This document shows positions 37,544-45,787 of a DNA stretch of 64,000 nucleotides, one piece after another. This DNA comes from Vibrio sp. HI00D65 (GTDB lineage: Bacteria > Pseudomonadota > Gammaproteobacteria > Enterobacterales > Vibrionaceae): NCBI RefSeq assembly GCF_001635455.1, contig NZ_LWEH01000013.1:297132-361131 (forward strand). The letters run 5' to 3'. Position 1 is the first letter of the stretch, and each line of letters opens with the position of its first letter. Position numbers and translations under genes: made by a program. Under the pieces are notes generated by a model. The model was given only the letters and a program-made list of their open reading frames with translations. It did no database searches and was not told the DNA's origin.

Positions 37544-37612
37544 TTGGACATAAATGAGTTTAGAAAAACCTTACATTAGCAAGCCTTGAATAACTAAAGG
37601 TATGGCAAATAG
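37544..37612. repeat. Imperfect direct repeat, copy 1
   Basis: About 68 bases beginning TTGGACA and containing ACATTAGCAAGCC...AATAACTAAAGGTATGGCAA. They recur with substitutions at 38489-38557, flanking the membrane-protein gene between them. Confidence 0.6.
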
Positions 37613-37713
37613 CAAAATTGATGTGCAGAACCCACAATTTACTTAAATATAGGCTCGAGCTTGTTCAACACTTGGGATTTAATGTTGGCTACGCAATACT
37701 TAATCCTTAGTTG

Positions 37714-38142
37714 TTATGTATTTTCTTGCTTACCACTGTTTTCTATGGTCTCTGCTTTGTTAGAGCTTCCTATCCCTGTTATGCACAACCCCATCAGAAA
37801 AACCGATAATAAATTGAAAGAAAATCCATACCTCTCGTTTTTAGGGGTATCGATCGAGCCTGCCCAGTATGTGAAATGCACGCTCAACCCTGTAGTGAAA
37901 TCATATCTATAAGTGGGGCTATATATCACGATGACTTGAGCCAAAAAAAACACGAACAATAACCAATTAGCTATTTGTACTTTGGCGTAAAGTAGAAAGC
38001 AGAGTAACAATCCAATCAATACATAGACCGTGTATGTGATGTTAGTTAATCCATAGTTGAAATAGTATCCAACCACCTTGGAAGCTCCCATGAGGATCAT
38101 TGCGAGAGCTAAAATTAACAGTAATTTATTCGTTTTAGTCAT
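37714..38142 (-). CDS. Hypothetical inner-membrane protein
   Basis: About 142 residues with four probable membrane helices (LLLILALAMILMG, YTVYVLIGLLLCFLLY, WLLFVFFLAQVIVIY, FNLLSVFLMGLCITG). A polar loop precedes the last one (RYDFTTGLSVHFTYW). No family recognised. The start is placed at ATG 38142 because AAGGAA lies seven bases upstream; the frame extends ten codons further. Base composition is AT-rich compared with pheST, consistent with accessory DNA. Confidence 0.65.
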   Translation of the reverse strand: MTKTNKLLLILALAMILMGASKVVGYYFNYGLTNITYTVYVLIGLLLCFLLYAKVQIANWLLFVFFLAQVIVIYSPTYRYDFTTGLSVHFTYWAGSIDTPKNERYGFSFNLLSVFLMGLCITGIGSSNKAETIENSGKQENT

Positions 38143-38172
38143 TTTAATATTCCTTGATACATAACGCTCCAT

Positions 38173-38595
38173 AGACGGATTTTTTCTGTAACTTTATTCC
38201 AGCAAGTATCTATTTTTAAATAGCTTTGTATAGATAACGCCCTTCCAAAAAAGTTAGGTTAAAGATTTAGCCAACGTACTCCAAGCCCAAGCTGAATAGC
38301 AAGTTAGCTCTAAATATTAACGGGTGAACGAAATTGGGAGAAACTTTCCAACTCGTCTCGGCTTACTTTCAAGCTTGGATGGTCGAGAAGGTAGTGACAA
38401 GATTCATCGGCTGAAAATCTCGTCAACTCAGAAAGGGGCATTTTCGAGCTAGAAAATGCCACGGGTAAAAATTCAACCTGTGAAGGTTTTGGACAATTAT
38501 CATTTTCGATAAATCATACATTAGCAAACCATCAATAACTACAGGTATGGCAAGTCGTTTAACTTAGTATCCAATATTGATGGTGTAGTTCAATA
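38173..38595. other. Accessory intergenic region
   Basis: About 420 bases without a convincing ORF. It contains the second copy of the imperfect direct repeat (38489-38557). Confidence 0.4.
38489..38557. repeat. Imperfect direct repeat, copy 2
   Basis: Same pattern as copy 1 at 37544: TTGGACA, ACATTAGCAAACC, AATAACTACAGGTATGGCAA. Same orientation. Confidence 0.6.
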
Positions 38596-39846
38596 TTACT
38601 TACAGCCTATTTTTGGACACATCCATCTAAGGTATCTTTGAGCTCTCCCATCTCCCTGCTCAACAGCTTTACGATACCAATATATAGCTTGTTCCTCATC
38701 TTGAGGCACTCCTCTGCCATTTTCGTACATCGCCCCAATATTCGTTTGAGCTCTTGCATACCCCTGCTCAGCGGCCTGACGATACCAATATACCGCTTGT
38801 TCCTCATCCGGAGGCACACCTTCACCGTTTTCGTACATCTTCCCAAGATTCGTTTGAGCTCTTGCATATCCCTGTTCAGCTGCCTGACGATACCAATGTA
38901 CCGCTTGTTTCCAATCATCAAGTAGACCTATACCTTCTCGGTACATCCACCCAAGATTCGTTTGAGCTCTTGCATATCCCTGCTCAGCTGCCTGACGATA
39001 CCAATGTACCGCTTGTTCCTCATCCAGAGGTACGCCTTTACCATTTTCGTACATCCAGCCAAGATTCGTTTGAGCTCTTGCATATCCCTGCTCAGCAGCC
39101 TGAAGATACCAATATACAGCTTGTTCCTCATCCAGAGGCACACTTTCACCATTCTTGTAAATAAGCCCAAGATTCGTTTGAGCTCTTGCATATCCCTGCT
39201 CAGCTGCCTGGCGATACCAATGTGCCGCTTGCTCCTCATCAAGAGGTACACCTTCACCATTTTCGTACATAAGCCCAAGATGGTACTGAGCTTTTGCATA
39301 TCCTTGCACAGCTGCCAGGCGATACCAATGTACCGCTTGCTCCTCATCAGGAGGCACACCTTTACCAAGTTCGTACATAACACCAAGGTTTGCTTGAGCT
39401 CTTGCATATCCTTGCTCAGCTGCCTGACGACACCAATATACAGCCTGCTTATTATCTTGGATTACACCTTTACCATCTTTGTACATGACTCCAAGATTCG
39501 TTTGGGCGCTTGCATACCCCTGCTCAGCGGCTTTGCGAAACCAATAAACAGCCTGCTTATTATCGCGGAGTACACCTTCTCCATTAACGTACATAACCCC
39601 GAGGTTGTCCTGAGCTATTACATCCCCCTGTTCAGCGGCCAGACGATACCAATGTACCGCTTGTTCCTCATCCAGAGGCACACCTTCACCATCTTCGTAC
39701 ATCCAACCAAGATACGTTTGAGCTCTTGCATCCCCCTGCGCAGCGGCTTTTTTAATGTCATTTATTTTATCGTTTAATGCACTAATAGAATTTTGAGCAC
39801 ACCCAGCCATGACAGTACAAATCATAAACAACATTAAAAACCGCAT
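38596..39846 (-). CDS. Sel1-repeat lipoprotein
   Basis: A 416-residue protein with a lipoprotein signal (MRFLMLFMICTVMAGC) and ten tandem 36-residue Sel1-like repeats of the form AQTNLGWMYENGKGVPLD followed by EEQAVHWYRQAAEQGYAR, plus a partial eleventh. Sel1 repeats form alpha-solenoids for protein binding and are common in periplasmic or secreted interaction proteins. The repeats are nearly identical at DNA level (108-base unit), suggesting recent duplication. ATG follows GGAGGTGTT, an ideal ribosome-binding site. Partner unknown. Confidence 0.9.
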   Translation of the reverse strand: MRFLMLFMICTVMAGCAQNSISALNDKINDIKKAAAQGDARAQTYLGWMYEDGEGVPLDEEQAVHWYRLAAEQGDVIAQDNLGVMYVNGEGVLRDNKQAVYWFRKAAEQGYASAQTNLGVMYKDGKGVIQDNKQAVYWCRQAAEQGYARAQANLGVMYELGKGVPPDEEQAVHWYRLAAVQGYAKAQYHLGLMYENGEGVPLDEEQAAHWYRQAAEQGYARAQTNLGLIYKNGESVPLDEEQAVYWYLQAAEQGYARAQTNLGWMYENGKGVPLDEEQAVHWYRQAAEQGYARAQTNLGWMYREGIGLLDDWKQAVHWYRQAAEQGYARAQTNLGKMYENGEGVPPDEEQAVYWYRQAAEQGYARAQTNIGAMYENGRGVPQDEEQAIYWYRKAVEQGDGRAQRYLRWMCPKIGCK

Positions 39847-40370
39847 AACACCTCCATTTTGTTTTATACGTATTATATTGGTAATTTATAATTGTTTCAC
39901 AACTAAGATTGATAATATAAATGATTACTTTTTAAAGTTTGGTCCTAAAAGTTAACATTGCATGTCCGTAAAGGTTCAGAGCGATCCGCAACGCGTGATA
40001 TTTTTTACCATCTGTTTTTTCTTCTAGTGTTTATTATTCCTATGTATAGAAATGTGCGAGTTTGCTATAAGACTGCCTCGAACGATCTAAGCGAATTGTT
40101 GAATAATTAACCACCTTGACTCTTTGAAAGTTTGTGACTACTACAAAGCAGTTTGCAGGGCACAAATCAGCGAGTTCATGTGAGCTAACAATAGTACTAT
40201 GACAGCCATTTTCCGTGCTTTCTTAGTTTCGGGGATCAGATTAGTTATTTTTGAGCAAACCACAGATGATTGAATACGCTAATTTGTTCGATAAAGCTAA
40301 TAATGGGGCAAAATCTTGTCATCTATATGACTAAATTAGAATATAACGGATTAATTGGAGTAAGGAAAAG
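39847..40370. other. AT-rich accessory spacer
   Basis: About 520 bases between two minus-strand genes. It must hold the promoter of the Sel1-repeat gene. No ORF with a credible start and no strong repeat is visible. Confidence 0.4.
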
Positions 40371-40778
40371 TTATCCGACAGCAGCGCCTTGTTCGCTGCT
40401 GTGTGCATCCAGACGATCAATGGTAAATGCAATGCTTTCTCCTAACACTTTTCGATCACTAGTATCGATTGGTGCTGATAGATGTGTAATACCCACATCA
40501 ACTATTACCTCAGGATCTATGCCTGTCATGATACCATATGCCCGATAGCGCCAGCCCGATTGATGCTCTAGCTCTTTCTTGGCTTCGGGGTTACCTGAAA
40601 ACATTGACTCCCATTCTTCGTCTTCATAGTGGAGGCCGACTGATAAACAGATATCGATATTATCTCCAGCTTTATACCTATCGCCCCCAAATTCGTCCAT
40701 TGCAACAACCTTGACACCATCTACTTCGATGGTTGCCTCAAGATATTCGCCTTCTGTTTTTTTGAAAATTGCTCTCAT
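40371..40778 (-). CDS. Cassette-like hypothetical protein A
   Basis: A 135-residue acidic soluble protein with a mixed alpha/beta look (MRAIFKKTEGEYLEATIEVDG, VDVGITHLSAPIDTS). No family recognised. The last codons (EQGAAVG) read through GAACAAGGCGCTGCTGTC, a sequence resembling the end of an integron attC site. The natural protein may thus once have ended earlier. One of three consecutive small minus-strand genes that look like gene cassettes. Confidence 0.6.
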   Translation of the reverse strand: MRAIFKKTEGEYLEATIEVDGVKVVAMDEFGGDRYKAGDNIDICLSVGLHYEDEEWESMFSGNPEAKKELEHQSGWRYRAYGIMTGIDPEVIVDVGITHLSAPIDTSDRKVLGESIAFTIDRLDAHSSEQGAAVG

Positions 40779-40832
40779 AGTTTCCCAACAGATAACGCCT
40801 GCTCCCGCTTGTTAAGCATATTTTTAAGTTCG

Positions 40833-41057
40833 CTACTCACAATACGGCCTCTTATCAATTTCGGGATAATCTGAAGTATACTCACCCCAACCTCTAAATT
40901 GATAATACTTTGTCATAGCTTCGAAATGTGAGTTGGCCTCACATTCCCATATTAGTTTTGAATCAGGTTCCATTAATGATCGAGCATCGTCACCGTCTGG
41001 ACCTGCCAGGCAAAACGTATCTAATTCTTGTTCGTTGGACCAAAGTTCGTGCTTCAT
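40833..41057 (-). CDS. Cassette-like small protein B
   Basis: A 74-residue acidic protein, MKHELWSNEQELDTFCLAG... with the stretch WECEANSHFEAMTKYYQFRGWGEY. I have seen this type repeatedly as short ORFs in diverse bacteria and integron cassettes; function unknown. It begins 12 bases after the attC-like site at 41069-41118, the expected spacing for a cassette gene. Confidence 0.65.
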   Translation of the reverse strand: MKHELWSNEQELDTFCLAGPDGDDARSLMEPDSKLIWECEANSHFEAMTKYYQFRGWGEYTSDYPEIDKRPYCE

Positions 41058-41068
41058 ATTCTTCTAGC

Positions 41069-41118
41069 GCCTAACGCCAGCCATCAACAGCGAGCTATGT
41101 TTGATGACCCTGTAGGGC
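41069..41118 (-). repeat. attC-like recombination site
   Basis: Outer boxes GCCTAAC (41069-41075, RYYYAAC) and GTAGGGC (41112-41118, one mismatch to GTTRRRY) enclose inner complementary boxes CCATCAA and TTGATGA. This gives the foldable R-L-spacer-L-R structure of a short attC. It starts right after the stop codon of the gene at 41120 and ends 12 bases before the next start codon. Confidence 0.6.
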
Positions 41119-41119
41119 A

Positions 41120-41533
41120 TTATCTTCTGTGCCATATTCGCTCCGGTTTTTGACCTAGCTGCCATTCAATATAATCTTCAGGTGGACGATCAATATCAAT
41201 TACGTGCTCATGAGAAAATGGAATTTCTACACCGAAGCATAGGTAAATATCGTCTCGACCAGCCTCAATACAGACAGGCTGAAAATCAAGAATACCGATG
41301 TATTTGTTACCTACAATCTCGGATACAATCAAGTAACCTCGCTCACCTTCGATGAAGACCTTTCCGTCCTCGTCTTCGCACTCTATTTCCAATATTACTT
41401 TCGCCGCATCACCAACTTGTAGCGAGGTTCGTCGTTCAAGTTCTGGAATCCAAAATGTCTCAGGGTTCTCTCTATGAGACTCTTCGCCATTTCTCAATTG
41501 CCAATAATCTTCTTCAAAATTGGCTAATTCCAT
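41120..41533 (-). CDS. Cassette-like hypothetical protein C
   Basis: A 137-residue acidic protein (MELANFEEDYWQLRNGEE..., VGDAAKVILEIECEDEDGKV, ILDFQPVCIEAG, DDIYLCFGVEIPFSHEHVIDI). It seems beta-rich. I recognise the general type as a widespread uncharacterised family often next to cassette or immunity-like genes but cannot name it. A good ribosome-binding site (GGAGGTTTC) precedes ATG 41533. Its stop is followed at once by the attC-like site. Confidence 0.65.
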   Translation of the reverse strand: MELANFEEDYWQLRNGEESHRENPETFWIPELERRTSLQVGDAAKVILEIECEDEDGKVFIEGERGYLIVSEIVGNKYIGILDFQPVCIEAGRDDIYLCFGVEIPFSHEHVIDIDRPPEDYIEWQLGQKPERIWHRR

Positions 41534-41797
41534 GAAACCTCCTTGATGCGTAACATTATTAATAACAGGCAGTCTCGTTTTTCTACCTGCTCGTCTTTCA
41601 ATTAACTTATCATAAGCAACTAAAAATTAAAGAAAATATATCGAGATTTATACTCTACCCACATATAAAAAATGTATTGTTATCACTTTTTAACGATGCG
41701 TCTTATTGAAGCTGTAACTCACTCCAAAAAATATTTAAATACAATAACTTAAAAGCCAATTATCGGTAAAGAGAGAGCAAGCATTCAATATAATAAC

Positions 41798-41947
41798 ATG
41801 TTAGATAACTGGCTGTTAAATAAGCTGCGAGAAAGACAAGCGTTTGATGGTCGAAGGTACGAAGAAGTGAAGCCTTATACATTTGGTTTTATGGGAGCTC
41901 AAGGGGAGTTCCATGGTCAGATGCCAGCAATAATGAATCTAGTTTAG
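41798..41947 (+). CDS. Short ORF, possible gene fragment (49 residues)
   Basis: ATG 41798 opens a 49-codon frame (MLDNWLLNKLRERQAFDGRRYEE...MGAQGEFHGQMPAIMNLV). The amino-acid choice looks protein-like and there is AGAGAGAG upstream at 41770-41777, though far from the start. It ends near a terminator and may be what is left of a longer gene. No family recognised. Confidence 0.35.
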   Translation: MLDNWLLNKLRERQAFDGRRYEEVKPYTFGFMGAQGEFHGQMPAIMNLV

Positions 41948-42011
41948 ATAGTTTTTGATGAAATCGGTGAAATCAGTGAAGTAGGGCGGTTGTAATTTCT
42001 CTATAAATAAA

Positions 42012-42048
42012 ACTAAGGCCTCGCGTGTGCGGGGCCTCTTCTTGATAA
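42012..42048 (+). terminator. Terminator-like hairpin
   Basis: The stem AGGCCTCGC / GCGGGGCCT with a GTGT loop is followed by CTTCTT. It is one of several related hairpins following ATAAAACTAA-type sequence in this window. Confidence 0.65.
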
Positions 42049-42169
42049 GGAGCTTAGTGCTAATTGTAAATGGTACAAAAGCGAGCCAACATACACCTCC
42101 AAATCTCCAAGGTGGACAGGCTACAAATTAAGGCAGCCAAGCCTAACTTATCCCTAATGGAGACGAATT

Positions 42170-42595
42170 TTATAACTCTTTTACAAGGCAGTATGTGACA
42201 TGGCCTTTCGGATAATCGGGTAACTCACCAAAAACTTTATAGCCACGCTTCTCGTAAAAAGGCTTTGCTTGAAAGCTGAGTGTTTCAGTTCGCATGTAAC
42301 TGAAGCCTTGTTCTTTAGCATAGGTTTCAGCAGCATCCATTAATTTGTTTCCGAACCCCTGACCTCGATTCTCATCGGATAGCCATAGTAACTCAAGGAT
42401 GCAATAGTTCCAGAAAGCACAGGCCCTAACTCCACCTAATACATTTCCATCATCGTCTTTTGCAAAGGTCGCAAATCTTGTATCTGGCTCAAATACCACA
42501 GCATCAGGTATGTGTTTTTGATTAAAGGATTGAATGCCCTTACTTATGGTTTCAAGGTCGCTTTTATTGGGATTTGTGGTTACTTCTATTCTCAT
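42170..42595 (-). CDS. GNAT-family N-acetyltransferase
   Basis: A 141-residue single-domain GNAT protein. The acetyl-CoA-binding loop is LSDENRGQGFGNKLMDAAE (R/Q-x-x-G-x-G/A pattern), then the C-terminal helix-strand with FYEKRGYKVFGEL. Substrate unknown; such proteins modify small molecules or protein N-termini and are common cassette cargo. It stands alone next to the cassette-like genes. Confidence 0.9.
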   Translation of the reverse strand: MRIEVTTNPNKSDLETISKGIQSFNQKHIPDAVVFEPDTRFATFAKDDDGNVLGGVRACAFWNYCILELLWLSDENRGQGFGNKLMDAAETYAKEQGFSYMRTETLSFQAKPFYEKRGYKVFGELPDYPKGHVTYCLVKEL

Positions 42596-42977
42596 TTTAT
42601 ATCCGTAATTTTTGAGTTATATCCCTATTATGCACATATAATTATTAAGAGTAATGGTACCCCTCTATTCCTTGGGCGTTAGTAAGCTATGAGGGGAAGG
42701 TAAGGCAAAATATATTGCGATGACTTCAAAGGTTAAGTATCGCTGTCATGAAAGGGGGACAGAAGCCCATCATCCCCTGTTTATTCTTAGGAAAGTTTTG
42801 GTCTATCTGGTGAGGGACGCAAAAACGTCTAATGTCGGCACCGTTATTCAGACATAGAGCCTTGATGCTTGGCATATATCGTTTCTTTTAGCACTGACTG
42901 ATCTTTACTGGCAAAAATTGGCTATAACTAACTGGCCCGGGTGAAGCCCTCATCTATAAAAGAGCTGGAGGAGTGAG
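42596..42977. promoter_or_regulatory. Intergenic region upstream of idi
   Basis: About 380 bases. It contains an inverted repeat CCCCTC / GAGGGG (42660-42698) around GGGCGTTAGTAAGC. Near 42918-42924 is TTGGCTATAAC, a possible extended -10 element for idi. Neither is proven. Confidence 0.4.
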
Positions 42978-43553
42978 ATGAAAGATGAAGTCATACTAGT
43001 GACGGAAGATGATGTGGAAGTCGGTCACTGCGAAAAATTGAAAGCCCATATAGACGGGAAATTGCATCGCGCTTTCTCATTGATGATCGCAAAGAAAACG
43101 GTCGATGGGTATGAGTTTTTGCTTCAAAAACGTGCATGTGGGAAGTACCACAGTGGCGGTAAATGGAGTAACAGCTGCTGCTCTCACCCGCGTCCAGGTG
43201 AAGCCTTAGAAAGTGCGGTTCAGCGTCGTGTTGGCGAGGAGCTAGGTACCAGCAAGCTATTAAAACTCTGCTCTCTCGGGTCATTCATTTATCAAGCACA
43301 ACTCGAAAACAACCTTACAGAGCATGAGCTCGACCACATTTTCTTAAGCTTTACTAATCAGCCCTTGTTATCCCCAAACGAATCTGAAGTGAGCGAGGTT
43401 GAATGGTTTTCAATCGAGTCCATCCAAGAGATGCTTCACCAACAGCCTGAAGCGTTTACGGTTTGGTTCCCCGACGTTTTTTTTAAAGTGGTCGAGCACC
43501 TTAAGGTGGAGTCAGAGAGCGCTGACCAACGCCAATTTACAAATAAGATTTAA
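42978..43553 (+). CDS. idi: Isopentenyl-diphosphate delta-isomerase type 1
   Basis: A 191-residue Nudix-type enzyme converting IPP to DMAPP, the primer for GGPP. It shows LHRAFSLMI, the catalytic-Cys region WSNSCCSHPRPGE, the Nudix-like helix AVQRRVGEELG, and EHELDHIF with the catalytic Glu. GGAGGAGTGAG directly before ATG 42978 is a strong ribosome-binding site. It lies 458 bases upstream of the proteorhodopsin gene in the same direction. It thus supplies the front end of the carotenoid and retinal route. Confidence 0.95.
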   Translation: MKDEVILVTEDDVEVGHCEKLKAHIDGKLHRAFSLMIAKKTVDGYEFLLQKRACGKYHSGGKWSNSCCSHPRPGEALESAVQRRVGEELGTSKLLKLCSLGSFIYQAQLENNLTEHELDHIFLSFTNQPLLSPNESEVSEVEWFSIESIQEMLHQQPEAFTVWFPDVFFKVVEHLKVESESADQRQFTNKI

Positions 43554-44011
43554 CGCTGCTTATCATCATTACTGCCCTCGTTGGACTCAGTCTCTTTAAG
43601 CACAATTTCTAGAGGTTCATCCATTTTTAGGAAGTAAGCATGTCGGGTTTACGTTGAAATCATGTGTGGTAGGGCGATAGCACACACTTGGACAAGAGTT
43701 GTATTCAGAAAGTATTTACATTAGGAAAATGCAGATAGCTATTCGCATGAGAATATTAACCAGTTAATAACTCTAACTTGCCCATTGGGGCCATATAACC
43801 CTCTCGATCCTTTTAAATACATTATCAGTTTCCACTTAAACCGCTTTCGTTTGCTTTCTCCACTCAATCTAAATCTCATTGTCAATAAATTTATGTTTCA
43901 AAAGTTTCCAGTTTGTTATTTTTGTGATCGTGTTTTAACATTTAATCGTAAGGTCTTGAGAAAAGCGAGGAATTCACGAGCAGTACTCGCGATAACCATA
44001 GCTAAAGTGAG
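43554..44011. promoter_or_regulatory. Upstream region of the proteorhodopsin gene
   Basis: 458 AT-rich bases. TGTGATCG at 43923-43930 is a CRP half-site-like element without a good second half. Short C/T-rich tracts (CTTTCGTTTGCTTTCTCC) occur at 43845-43862. A promoter for the opsin operon is expected here; I cannot place it with certainty. Confidence 0.4.
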
Positions 44012-44833
44012 ATGAAAATTATGGAAATTAAACTACTATCAGCAAAGCTCGGCGTGCTGAAATCGACATCTTTCAAAACAAACGTAATTGCAGTAAGCAT
44101 GTTCGCTGCATTTTTCTATTCAGGCAGTGCTAATGCCGCTGCAAACCTCAAACCAGATGACTTTGTAGGAATATCTTTTTGGTTAATCTCTATGGCGCTA
44201 ATGGCGTCGACAGTGTTCTTCTTGTGGGAAACACAAGGGGTGACTGCAAAGTGGAAAACGTCATTGACAGTATCCGCTCTCGTGACTCTCATTGCCGCAG
44301 TACACTACTTCTACATGAGAGATGTGTGGGTTGCGACAGGAGAAACTCCAACCGTTTACCGATACATTGATTGGCTCCTTACAGTGCCACTTCTGATGAT
44401 CGAATTTTATCTCATCCTTAGAGCAATCGGTGCAGCTTCTTCAGGCATTTTCTGGCGTTTGCTCATCGGTACGTTAGTCATGCTGATACCTGGTTTTCTG
44501 GGCGAGGCGGGTTATATCAACGTTACCACCGGGTTTGTAATAGGTATGCTTGGTTGGGCCTACATCTTGTATGAAATATTCTTCGGTGAGGCCGGTAAAG
44601 CAGCCACTAATCAAGCCAGTGACTCTGTAAGATTTGCTTACAATTTAATGCGCTGGATTGTCACTGTTGGTTGGGCAATTTATCCAATCGGCTACGTTCT
44701 AGGATACATGATGGGGGCGGTAGACGAAGCGTCTTTGAACTTGGTTTACAACCTCGCTGATGTAATCAACAAAATCGCTTTTGGTCTGCTCATTTGGTAC
44801 GCAGCAACTTCTGAAAGCCATAAGGAAGCTTAG
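44012..44833 (+). CDS. Proteorhodopsin, green-type proton pump
   Basis: A 273-residue seven-helix retinal protein with a signal-like N-terminus (...FYSGSANAA). Aligning by motif to SAR86 proteorhodopsin (offset 23), proton acceptor Asp97 is D120 (YRYIDWLLTVPL), Thr101 is T124, the spectral-tuning site 105 is L128, donor Glu108 is E131, His75 is H98 and the Schiff-base Lys231 is K254 (NLADVINKIAFG). The DTE motif indicates an outward proton pump and Leu at 105 predicts green absorption. Retinal would come from the crt-blh genes downstream. ATG 44012 or 44021 may start it. Confidence 0.97.
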   Translation: MKIMEIKLLSAKLGVLKSTSFKTNVIAVSMFAAFFYSGSANAAANLKPDDFVGISFWLISMALMASTVFFLWETQGVTAKWKTSLTVSALVTLIAAVHYFYMRDVWVATGETPTVYRYIDWLLTVPLLMIEFYLILRAIGAASSGIFWRLLIGTLVMLIPGFLGEAGYINVTTGFVIGMLGWAYILYEIFFGEAGKAATNQASDSVRFAYNLMRWIVTVGWAIYPIGYVLGYMMGAVDEASLNLVYNLADVINKIAFGLLIWYAATSESHKEA

Positions 44834-44835
44834 CT

Positions 44836-44872
44836 GGTTAGAGAGCCGACCTTGTTCGGCTCTCTCTAACTT
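44836..44872 (+). other. Stable hairpin between proteorhodopsin and crtE
   Basis: TTAGAGAGCCGA / TCGGCTCTCT with a six-base loop forms a strong stem just after the opsin stop codon. No T run follows, so it is more likely an RNA-stabilising or partial-termination element. It would favour opsin over carotenoid mRNA. Confidence 0.65.
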
Positions 44873-44914
44873 CGCAGAGTTACACTCACTCACATCAGTA
44901 CACAGGTGGCACAA

Positions 44915-45787
44915 ATGAATAGTCCACTGAGATTGTCATTAGCAGATAAAACCAAAAGCGTGCAAAGACAGTGCGAACGTTTCCTGAACTCCCAAGTAGC
45001 CGGTCATCAACCTGCCGACTATCATTTGAGAACTGGTGGTAGCCGCACGAGAATGAAAATTTGTATCGGTGCTTCCCTCTCGTTGGGATTATCTGACAGC
45101 GATGCTGTTAGGCTCTCAGCATCGATAGAGTTGATGCACAACGCGTCCCTAGTGCATGACGACATACAAGACCATGATCCAACGCGTCGAGGTATGGAAG
45201 CGGTGTGGTCTAAATTTGGGCACAACGTTGCTATATGTACAGGCGACTACCTCATCACTAAGGCCTTTGGCTCACTCGCATCGGTGTCTTGTTCTGGAGC
45301 TTTACCGATGCTGGTGGAGGAGATGCAACAAGCCGTTAGCGAAACGATCTATGGCCAGCTTGAAGACTTAACCACAGAGGAGGTTAAGTCAGCCAAGCAA
45401 TACGAGCAGATCGCGGCGAAGAAAGCCGGTCCGCTACTTTATCTGCCGTTAGTTCTCCCACTCGTAGCATCCAATGAGACCGTTTCAGTTTCGATAGCCA
45501 AGCGTTCTGCAACCAACTTTGCCGTCGCTTACCAGATACTCGATGATTTGGCCGACAGCGTGGATGACGGCTCCAAGTCCCGACCAAACTTGCTCAACTT
45601 TTACAAGCAACACAACGATCCATCTACGGCGTTTAAGCTGACAGTCCAGCGCGCTCGTTATCTTCTGAAAAGTTGTGAAAGAGACTTTGGAAAACTCCCG
45701 AATGATTGTGCTGCAGGGTTTTTGGATAAAACGATATATTTACTGGGCGAGCTTGAGAGGCAAACGCATGAAAGCAGAAACCAATAA
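44915..45787 (+). CDS. crtE: Geranylgeranyl diphosphate synthase
   Basis: About 290 residues of the polyprenyl synthetase family. First Asp-rich motif DDIQD (about 82-86) within LMHNASLVHDDIQDHD, GDYLITKAF, and second motif DDLAD within YQILDDLADSVDD. It condenses IPP with allylic diphosphates to GGPP, the substrate of CrtB. ATG 44915 follows CAGGTGG and is preferred to GTG 44906. It overlaps crtI by 20 bases. Confidence 0.93.
   Translation: MNSPLRLSLADKTKSVQRQCERFLNSQVAGHQPADYHLRTGGSRTRMKICIGASLSLGLSDSDAVRLSASIELMHNASLVHDDIQDHDPTRRGMEAVWSKFGHNVAICTGDYLITKAFGSLASVSCSGALPMLVEEMQQAVSETIYGQLEDLTTEEVKSAKQYEQIAAKKAGPLLYLPLVLPLVASNETVSVSIAKRSATNFAVAYQILDDLADSVDDGSKSRPNLLNFYKQHNDPSTAFKLTVQRARYLLKSCERDFGKLPNDCAAGFLDKTIYLLGELERQTHESRNQ

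Noticed and set aside
38638..39777. Several long plus-strand ORFs opposite the Sel1 gene
   Set aside because: They repeat with the same 108-base period and are antisense shadows of the Sel1 repeats.
38596..39846. Regular 108-base periodicity suggesting a CRISPR-like array
   Set aside because: The repeats are in frame, code for Sel1 units and have no unique spacers.
42780..42860. GGGACGCAAAAACGTC resembling a cyclic-di-GMP-I riboswitch piece
   Set aside because: The other conserved parts of the riboswitch are missing, so only a chance match is supported.
43785..44015. A 76-residue ORF overlapping the proteorhodopsin start
   Set aside because: AT-rich chance frame in the promoter region with no ribosome-binding site.
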